DNA from: an uncultured Anaerostipes sp.
GTDB lineage: Bacteria; Bacillota; Clostridia; Lachnospirales; Lachnospiraceae
NCBI GenBank assembly: GCA_900756035.1
Contig: CAAEIR010000075.1
Coordinates: 1 to 37,892 of the forward strand
DNA length: 37,892 nucleotides
Direction: 5' to 3'
The notes under the pieces were generated by a model. It was not told the DNA's origin. It saw only the letters and a list, made by a program, of their open reading frames with translations, and searched no databases. The translations under genes were made by a program, and so were the position numbers. This document shows positions 33,114 through 37,892 of the stretch, piece after piece (within the stretch, counting starts at the first letter, position 1; each line of letters opens with the position of its first letter).

Positions 33114-33132
33114 CTCCTTCCACTGTGGAAGG
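33114..33132 (-). promoter_or_regulatory. Hairpin covering the comM ribosome binding site
   Basis: CCTTCCA (33116-33122) and TGGAAGG (33126-33132) form a perfect 7-bp stem with a 3-base loop. The AAGGAG site of comM (33119-33114 on the minus strand) lies partly inside the stem, so the hairpin can hide the site and reduce initiation. Confidence 0.55.
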
Positions 33133-33138
33133 CTCGCC

Positions 33139-33181
33139 AAAATGATAGTATCATTTTATCACATATGTAATATTTTTACAA
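33139..33181 (-). promoter_or_regulatory. comM-dprA promoter with a palindromic operator candidate
   Basis: TTGTAA (33181-33176) and TAAAAT (33158-33153) lie 17 bp apart. A perfect 19-nt palindrome, AAAATGATAGTATCATTTT (33139-33157), overlaps the -10 box and the predicted start point. This is the position where a repressor would block the polymerase. The promoter begins directly behind the nrdR stop codon. Confidence 0.55.
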
Positions 33182-33628
33182 TTATTTTAATAATTTTTTT
33201 AACTCATTCATAAAAGTGTTCACATCTTTAAATTCTCGATAAATTGCGGCAAAGCGCACATAGGCAACTTCATCCAGCTCTTTCAATTTGTCCATCACAA
33301 TCTCGCCAATAAGAGAAGTCTCCACTTCCCGCTTGCCAAGATTAAAAATCTTTGTCTCAATCTCATCTACCGCTTTTTCAATCTGATCCATGGAAATCGG
33401 TAATTTGTGACAGGACTGTACAATTCCGTGACGGATCTTATTGCGGTTATATAACTGTCTGGTCTTATCTTTCTTTATCACGCTCAGGGGTGCAGTCTCA
33501 ATTTTTTCATACGTTGTAAACCGCTTACTGCAGTCATCACACTGTCTTCTCCTGCGAATGGCATTATTATCCTCCGCCGGTCTGGAATCAACAACCCTGG
33601 AATTCTCACTTCCGCAGTATGGACATCT
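33182..33628 (-). CDS. nrdR: Transcriptional repressor NrdR
   Basis: Represses ribonucleotide reductase genes in response to ATP/dATP. 148 residues from ATG 33628 (MRCPYCGSENSRVVDSRP), the canonical NrdR start; upstream codons of the longer reading overlap the promoter. A zinc ribbon (CPYC ... CDDC) is followed by RRRRQCDDCSKRFTTYEKIE and an ATP-cone domain from about residue 48 (SVIKKDKTRQLYNRNKIRHG). GGAGG precedes the start. No NrdR box was found in the window and no nrd gene is present. Confidence 0.97.
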   Translation of the reverse strand, partial: RCPYCGSENSRVVDSRPAEDNNAIRRRRQCDDCSKRFTTYEKIETAPLSVIKKDKTRQLYNRNKIRHGIVQSCHKLPISMDQIEKAVDEIETKIFNLGKREVETSLIGEIVMDKLKELDEVAYVRFAAIYREFKDVNTFMNELKKLLK

Positions 33629-33663
33629 CATCTTCCTTGGTACCTCCGTTTTTTTCTGCTTGC

Positions 33664-33692
33664 AGTATACCATCTTTTACAATGAATGAAAA
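33664..33692 (-). promoter_or_regulatory. nrdR promoter
   Basis: TTTTCA (33692-33687) and TATACT (33669-33664) are 17 bp apart, with TGG directly before the -10 box (extended -10). The -35 box overlaps the right arm of the upstream terminator. Confidence 0.55.
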
Positions 33693-33720
33693 GAGTTTCT
33701 TCTATTTCAGACACTCTTTT
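33687..33720 (-). terminator. Probable terminator of the YlmC/YmxH-like gene
   Basis: On the minus strand AAAAGAGT pairs with ACTCTTTT (8 bp, 16-base loop), followed by CATTCATT, a poor T-run. The first arm lies in the last codons of the gene. Confidence 0.45.
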
Positions 33721-33950
33721 TCATTAATATCTACTAAAACAGCATCTTTTCCGATTCGCACCACACATTTATAAGGAATTTTATATACTTGATTTTTACC
33801 AAAACAATTTATCACTTTCACTGCCTTCGGTACCAGAAGATAACAAATCAGCCCTGTTTTCACTTCAAAATCAAGATCAATTACAAATCCTAATTTTTCT
33901 CCGGTATTACAATTTATGACATCTTTTTGTCTGAGTTCAAGAAATTTCAT
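33702..33950 (-). CDS. YlmC/YmxH family PRC-barrel protein
   Basis: Small cytosolic protein of 82 residues starting at ATG 33950 (MKFLELRQKDVINCNTG). It fits the YlmC/YmxH family of PRC-barrel proteins found in sporulating Firmicutes; the segment GEKLGFVIDLDFEVKTGLIC with VPYK-like KIPYKCVVRIGKDAVLVD is the usual core. AAAGG lies upstream. The exact role is unknown; some members are linked to sporulation. It lies between the Rnf terminator and nrdR and is probably a single-gene unit. Confidence 0.8.
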   Translation of the reverse strand: MKFLELRQKDVINCNTGEKLGFVIDLDFEVKTGLICYLLVPKAVKVINCFGKNQVYKIPYKCVVRIGKDAVLVDINEKECLK

Positions 33951-34002
33951 AAAAATAGCCTTTCTTTTTTTATATTCTGCTTTCCCGGAGAATAGAACAA
34001 AA

Positions 34003-34039
34003 GGAGACAAAAACAGATGATTCTTCTGCTTTTGCCTCC
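34003..34039 (-). terminator. Terminator of the rnf operon
   Basis: On the minus strand GGAGGCAAAAGCAGA pairs with TCTGTTTTTGTCTCC over 15 bp with two G-U pairs (7-base loop), followed by TTTTGTTCTATT. It lies 17 bases after rnfB. Confidence 0.85.
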
Positions 34040-34055
34040 TTGATATTTCCTGTAT

Positions 34056-34862
34056 TTAGGCTTCTTTTTTTCCTGTAATAATGCCTTTTGGACATTTATT
34101 CGCACATAAACCGCATCCCACACATTTGTCATAATCAATATGAGCAATGTTATTTTCTACGGTGATGGCTCCTAATTTACATGCCTTTTCGCAGGCACGA
34201 CATCCGATACATCCTGCTTTACATACAGACATCACGGCTTTTCCAAAGTCTTTGGAATTACACTGAACCTTACATTTCTTGTCGTATGGTACCAGTTCAA
34301 TTAATCCCTTCGGACAAATATCAACACATTTTCCGCAGGCTACACATGCCTCTTTGTCTATATAAGCAATTCCGTTTACAATCGTAATGGCATCTTCCGG
34401 GCAGACATTTGCACAGCTTCCAAATCCCATACATCCGTACTCGCAGCCTTTTGGTCCTGCTCCCGGCACATTCATAGCCTCTATACAGCTCTGAGCGCCA
34501 CTATACTGATATTTATCGACTGCTTTTTCACAGGTTCCCGCACATTTTACAAAGGCAACCTGTTTTACAAAATCTCCGGCTTCTACACCCATAATGGCAC
34601 TGATTTTCTCTGCCACCGGTGCTCCACCAACCGGACACGCATTAACCGGAGCATCTCCTGCTGCGATTGCAGCTGCAAGTCCGTCACAACCTGCATAACC
34701 ACATCCACCACAGTTATTTCCAGGCAACTCCGCTCTGACTGCGACTTCTTTCTCATCAACAGGAACTTTAAACTTCTCAGATGCAATTCCAAGCAAAATT
34801 GCAATGATCAGTCCTGTTCCTCCAACAATCACGGCCGCAAGAATAATTGCTGTTATATCCAT
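34056..34862 (-). CDS. rnfB: Rnf complex subunit B (ferredoxin-type)
   Basis: Electron-input subunit of the Rnf complex, 268 residues, anchored by one N-terminal helix (IILAAVIVGGTGLIIAILLG). A four-Cys cluster domain follows (NNCGGCGYAGCDG ... NACPVGG), then an RnfB-type Fe-S region and four ferredoxin-type sites: CANVCPEDAI, CVACGKCVDICPKG, CIGCRACEKACKLG, CVGCGLCANKCPKG. It accepts electrons from reduced ferredoxin and passes them to NAD+ through the membrane subunits. Last gene of the operon, 12 bases after rnfA. Confidence 0.96.
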   Translation of the reverse strand: MDITAIILAAVIVGGTGLIIAILLGIASEKFKVPVDEKEVAVRAELPGNNCGGCGYAGCDGLAAAIAAGDAPVNACPVGGAPVAEKISAIMGVEAGDFVKQVAFVKCAGTCEKAVDKYQYSGAQSCIEAMNVPGAGPKGCEYGCMGFGSCANVCPEDAITIVNGIAYIDKEACVACGKCVDICPKGLIELVPYDKKCKVQCNSKDFGKAVMSVCKAGCIGCRACEKACKLGAITVENNIAHIDYDKCVGCGLCANKCPKGIITGKKEA

Positions 34863-34874
34863 TCTTACTACCTC

Positions 34875-35450
34875 CTATATAATTCCTGAAAATCCAAAGA
34901 ATGCAATGGCCATCAGTCCTGCTGTTACAAGAGTGATTGGCATTCCCTGAAAAGATTCCGGAATGTTATTATATTCATTTCTTTCACGAATACCAGCCAA
35001 AATCACAATCGCGATGGTAAATCCCACAGAGATACCAATACCATTGATAACACTTGCCGCAAATCCGTAATCATTCTGAACATTTGTTAAAGCTACTCCA
35101 AGTACTGCACAGTTGGTCGTAATTAACGGAAGATACACTCCCAACGCCTCATACAGTGCAGGCATTGATTTTTTCAATACCAGCTCAACGAACTGTACCA
35201 ATGCCGCAATTACCAGAATAAATACAATCGTCTGCAGGTACTCTAAGTTGGTTGGAACCAGAATAAAGCTGTAAATCAAATTTGTTACCGCTGATGCGAT
35301 GGTAATAACGAAAATAACCGCTACTCCCATTCCCGCTGCTGTATCTACTTTTTTTGAAACACCGAGGAATGGACATAATCCGAGGAACTGGCTTAATACT
35401 ACGTTATTTACCAGGGCAGAACCGATAGCAATTAACAATAATTCTTTCAT
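34875..35450 (-). CDS. rnfA: Rnf complex subunit A
   Basis: Integral membrane subunit, 191 residues, about six helices. Typical parts are NNVVLSQFLGLCPFLGVSKK with conserved Cys, TNCAVLGVAL with the second conserved Cys, and the C-terminal PITLVTAGLMAIAFFGF. The pair of Cys, one from each half, is thought to hold an iron centre together with RnfE. The operon order is C-D-G-E-A-B. It starts 14 bases after rnfE. Confidence 0.97.
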   Translation of the reverse strand: MKELLLIAIGSALVNNVVLSQFLGLCPFLGVSKKVDTAAGMGVAVIFVITIASAVTNLIYSFILVPTNLEYLQTIVFILVIAALVQFVELVLKKSMPALYEALGVYLPLITTNCAVLGVALTNVQNDYGFAASVINGIGISVGFTIAIVILAGIRERNEYNNIPESFQGMPITLVTAGLMAIAFFGFSGII

Positions 35451-35464
35451 AATCTATCTTCCTC

Positions 35465-36178
35465 CTAATTTTCTTTCTTCTGATCTGCATCCAGATTAAA
35501 GAATCTGGTACCACAGGCATGGTTTCCACAGGATGAACAATCTCCACATCCTGCTGAAGGATGGATTGGCAGTCCTTTCTCAACCTTTTTATTTCGAATT
35601 TTATTCTGTACCGCAATCAGACATGCCAATACAAAGAATGCACCCGGTGCCAGAATGAAGATTGTAATCGGTTCGTAAGAAGCCGGCATAACCTGCATTC
35701 CAAAAATCTGTCCTGCACCAAGAATTTCACGAAATGCACCGATCAAAGTCAATGCGATCGTAAATCCAAGTCCCATTCCAAGTCCGTCAAAGAAAGATGT
35801 AACCGGTCCGTTTTTTGCTGCAAATGCCTCTGCACGACCAAGAATAATACAGTTTACTACAATCAAAGGAATATAAAGACCTAATGCAGCGTATACGGAA
35901 GGTACATAACCCTCTAACAAAAACTGTACAATGGTTACCAGAGATGCAATAACTACGATATATCCCGGGATTCTGGCTCTGTCAGGAATCACCTTTCGAA
36001 GCGCTGAAATCACCATATTAGAAAACATCAAAACAACGGTTGTTGATAATCCCATTCCCACTCCGTTCATCGCAGAAGTAGTAACTGCCAGAGTCGGACA
36101 CATACCGAGAGTCAGGACGAAGGTTGGATTTTCTTTGATAATACCGTTTATCAAACGTTCTATCGGGTTTGGTTTCAT
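35465..36178 (-). CDS. rnfE: Rnf complex subunit E
   Basis: Membrane subunit paralogous to RnfA, 237 residues, six helices and a charged Cys-rich tail. LGMCPTLAVTTSAMNGVGMG and VVNCIILGRAEAFA carry the conserved Cys positions matched with those of RnfA. The tail has CGDCSSCGNHACG, which could bind metal and is an addition seen in clostridial RnfE. It starts 2 bases after rnfG, so the genes are translated together. Confidence 0.96.
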   Translation of the reverse strand: MKPNPIERLINGIIKENPTFVLTLGMCPTLAVTTSAMNGVGMGLSTTVVLMFSNMVISALRKVIPDRARIPGYIVVIASLVTIVQFLLEGYVPSVYAALGLYIPLIVVNCIILGRAEAFAAKNGPVTSFFDGLGMGLGFTIALTLIGAFREILGAGQIFGMQVMPASYEPITIFILAPGAFFVLACLIAVQNKIRNKKVEKGLPIHPSAGCGDCSSCGNHACGTRFFNLDADQKKEN

Positions 36179-36180
36179 TT

Positions 36181-36792
36181 CTATTTACCTCCCTTCATGC
36201 TTTTTGCATATACAACACAGCTGTTTACGCCGCTTGTAACAGCACGGCTTGTGATGGTCGCACCACTGATGGAATCCACTTTTGTATCATCATTTTTTCC
36301 GGAACCATCTTTTACAACCTCAAATTTATCTGATTTCTTATTTTTAAAGTTGCTCTTAAATTCATCTTCTGTTGCCTTCATTCCAAGACCGGCTGTCTCA
36401 CTGATGGATAATGTCTCATACCCATTGACAGTTCCGTCATTTTGAACTCCGACAGACAGAGAAATGTCTCCGCCATATCCTTCCGGATTAGTTACAGAAA
36501 ATACGTATCCAAGTTCTTTTCCGTTCTGATCTACGGCTTTTGCAATCTCTGTGATTGTATTTTGTCCCAGATCATTTGCCTTTAAGACCTTTGTAACATC
36601 TTTCTGATCAACTTTAACGGTTTCAAATTTTGCTGCGTCTTTAAATACGGACTTGTAAGCTTCCTGCTTTGTTTTTTCCTGCTGTGCCGCAATCGGCTCT
36701 TTTGTCACATTATAAACCAGTCCCAGAAGGAATCCGGCAATTACCGTGATCACACACAATTTGATACAATCAGAAATAATACTCTTATTCAT
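36181..36792 (-). CDS. rnfG: Rnf complex subunit G
   Basis: Flavoprotein subunit of the Rnf complex, 203 residues, with one N-terminal helix (LCVITVIAGFLLGLVYNV) and an extracytoplasmic FMN-binding domain. The flavinylation motif is DSISGATIT (173-181), where Thr181 should carry the covalent FMN. GYGGDISLSVGV and LGMKATEDEF are further family parts. The start overlaps the rnfD end by 8 bases, showing coupling. FMN attachment needs an ApbE-type transferase, which is not in the window. Confidence 0.96.
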   Translation of the reverse strand: MNKSIISDCIKLCVITVIAGFLLGLVYNVTKEPIAAQQEKTKQEAYKSVFKDAAKFETVKVDQKDVTKVLKANDLGQNTITEIAKAVDQNGKELGYVFSVTNPEGYGGDISLSVGVQNDGTVNGYETLSISETAGLGMKATEDEFKSNFKNKKSDKFEVVKDGSGKNDDTKVDSISGATITSRAVTSGVNSCVVYAKSMKGGK

Positions 36793-37735
36793 TGCCCTTT
36801 CCTCCTTTTTTCTTTACGATTCCAAACGGAGTCGGAACAGTGACTCTCTCAATCAGAGGAACCAGAAGGTTTGCGATAATAATAGAATAAGACACACCTT
36901 CGTTCATCGGTCCAAACAGACGGAACAGCCCCGTTAAAATACCAAGAAGAATTGCATAAATGACTTTTCCGCTATTGGTTATCGGAGATGTCACATAATC
37001 AGTTGCCATGAAAATAGCTCCTAACATCAGACCGCCTCCGAAAATATGGGATGCGATAAATGTAACATCCAGTCCATGTCCGCCAAACAGTGCAACAAAG
37101 ACTGCCACAGCCGCTACATACACACATGGAATCAATGGTGAAATCACTTTCTTAAGAACCAGATAAACACCACCGATAATCAGAAGAATTGCAGAAGTTT
37201 CACCGATTGTTCCCGGAATAAATCCCTGGAACAGTTTTAAGACATCCACAGACTCTCCCTGTTTTAATAATGCCATCGGAGTTGCTGTTGTAACTCCGTC
37301 ATAAGTAAAAGTTGTCATTCTGGCTGCAAATGAAATCATCAAGAAACATCTTGCTGCCAGTGCCGGATTCATAAAGTTTTGTCCTAATCCTCCAAATAAC
37401 TGTTTTACAACGATAATTGCAAATACACCACCAATGATCGGAAGCCAGAATGGAACTTCTGACGGCAGGTTCAACGCCAATAATAAACCGGTCACAACTG
37501 CACTCAAATCATATACGGTGATTGGCTGTTTCATCAGTTTCTGATAAATATATTCCGCTGCAACACAGGTAACAATAGAAATCGCAATTGTCATTGCCGC
37601 AGGCGCACCAAAGATATAGATACCAAAAATCGTTGCCGGTAATAATGCGATGATGACATCCAGCATAATTTTCTGTGTTGAGCCTTTATCTCTCACATGA
37701 GGGTTGGCTGACACATGATATAATGATTCGCTCAT
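36785..37735 (-). CDS. rnfD: Rnf complex subunit D
   Basis: Membrane subunit with about nine helices, 316 residues, paralogous to NqrB. The FMN attachment motif is GVTTATPMALL (147-157), with Thr152 the likely attachment residue. RDKGSTQKIMLDVIIALLPA at the N-terminus and FGGLGQNFMNPALAARCFL are family-typical. MATDYVTSPITNSGK in the C-terminal part is conserved as well. The start follows a GGAGAGA site. Part of the ion-pumping core. Confidence 0.97.
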   Translation of the reverse strand: MSESLYHVSANPHVRDKGSTQKIMLDVIIALLPATIFGIYIFGAPAAMTIAISIVTCVAAEYIYQKLMKQPITVYDLSAVVTGLLLALNLPSEVPFWLPIIGGVFAIIVVKQLFGGLGQNFMNPALAARCFLMISFAARMTTFTYDGVTTATPMALLKQGESVDVLKLFQGFIPGTIGETSAILLIIGGVYLVLKKVISPLIPCVYVAAVAVFVALFGGHGLDVTFIASHIFGGGLMLGAIFMATDYVTSPITNSGKVIYAILLGILTGLFRLFGPMNEGVSYSIIIANLLVPLIERVTVPTPFGIVKKKGGKGNE

Positions 37736-37750
37736 ATGTATCTCTCTCCT

Positions 37751-37892
37751 TTATTTCTTTCTACGGTTTGCTAATACCTGTTTACGGCCGGTCTTCATAG
37801 ACTGTGCAAGATTTCGTTTTGCCGGACAGATATAAGAACAGCATCCGCATTCCACACATTCTGCTCCATAGAGCTTTTCAAACTCATCGAAC
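37751..37892 (-). CDS. rnfC: Rnf complex subunit C, C-terminal end (partial)
   Basis: The minus strand carries the last 46 codons of rnfC and a TAA at 37753-37751. It reads FDEFEKLYGAECVECGCCSY then ICPAKRNLAQSMKTGRKQ; the cluster motif CVECGCCSYICPAKR is one of the ferredoxin-type sites of RnfC. RnfC carries the NADH/FMN site of the complex; that part lies outside the window, as does the operon promoter. The gap to rnfD is 15 bases. Confidence 0.93.
   Translation of the reverse strand, partial: FDEFEKLYGAECVECGCCSYICPAKRNLAQSMKTGRKQVLANRRKK

Noticed and set aside
1..37892. CRISPR arrays, tRNA and rRNA genes
   Set aside because: No regularly spaced repeats, no tRNA T-arm pattern in a suitable context, and no rRNA-like stretches were seen on either strand.

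Overview
The window looks like a chromosomal segment of a low-GC anaerobic Firmicute, most likely a member of the Lachnospiraceae. The evidence is AT-rich DNA with strong AGGAGG-type ribosome binding sites, a complete sodium/proton-pumping Rnf operon, the gene order rnf - ylmC/ymxH-like - nrdR - comM - dprA - topA - codY - rpsB - tsf, and clostridial-type accessory genes (OPT transporter, ThiW, methylglyoxal synthase, IS110-family element). The genus cannot be fixed from the sequence alone.

Layout. (1) 1-2.7 kb: the start of a MATE efflux pump (minus strand, runs off the left edge), then two decayed radical-SAM genes: the C-terminal half of an HpnH-like protein and a HemW-like protein with a frameshift at an A8 tract. 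(2) 2.8-6.4 kb, plus strand: an SDR reductase, then an OPT-family transporter followed by a PqqD-like protein and a small membrane-anchored protein, ending at a strong bidirectional terminator. (3) 6.4-13.7 kb, minus strand: the dipeptidase PepD; an FtsX-type ABC exporter; and a thiW-response regulator-histidine kinase unit. A terminator separates kinase and ABC genes, and the ABC promoter carries an 11-bp-spaced direct repeat typical of OmpR-type regulators. (4) 13.7-16.9 kb: remnants of TetR and HD-domain genes, a Ca2+/Na+ antiporter, more gene remnants, a short promoter-to-terminator unit that may be a small RNA, and a lysine-rich secreted protein flanked by a 14-bp direct repeat. (5) 16.9-20.7 kb: a family III CoA-transferase/racemase, an alpha/beta hydrolase with a nitroreductase-like tail, methylglyoxal synthase and a CDF metal exporter. 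(6) 20.7-25.5 kb: consecutive broken genes, namely two PAS/GGDEF sensors, a cation/proton antiporter with a Trp-to-stop change, and a degenerate IS110-family element with a structured non-coding flank. (7) 25.6-37.9 kb, minus strand: an intact core block, rnfCDGEAB (rnfC cut by the edge), a ymxH-like gene, nrdR, comM-dprA, topA-codY and rpsB-tsf.

How it fits together. The core block combines energy conservation (Rnf: ferredoxin to NAD+ coupled to ion export), DNA uptake and processing (ComM, DprA), DNA topology (TopA), nutrient-responsive repression (CodY), control of ribonucleotide reductase (NrdR) and translation (S2, EF-Ts). The accessory half carries transport, stress and envelope functions and much pseudogene debris. 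All visible frameshifts and nonsense changes are in the accessory half and none is in the core block, which favours real gene decay over random base-calling error. No tRNA, rRNA or CRISPR array was seen. No single clearly new system is proven. The most promising leads are the small-RNA-like unit near 15.6 kb, the OPT-PqqD-membrane protein cluster, the repeat-flanked lysine-rich secreted protein, and the structured flank of the IS110 relic.
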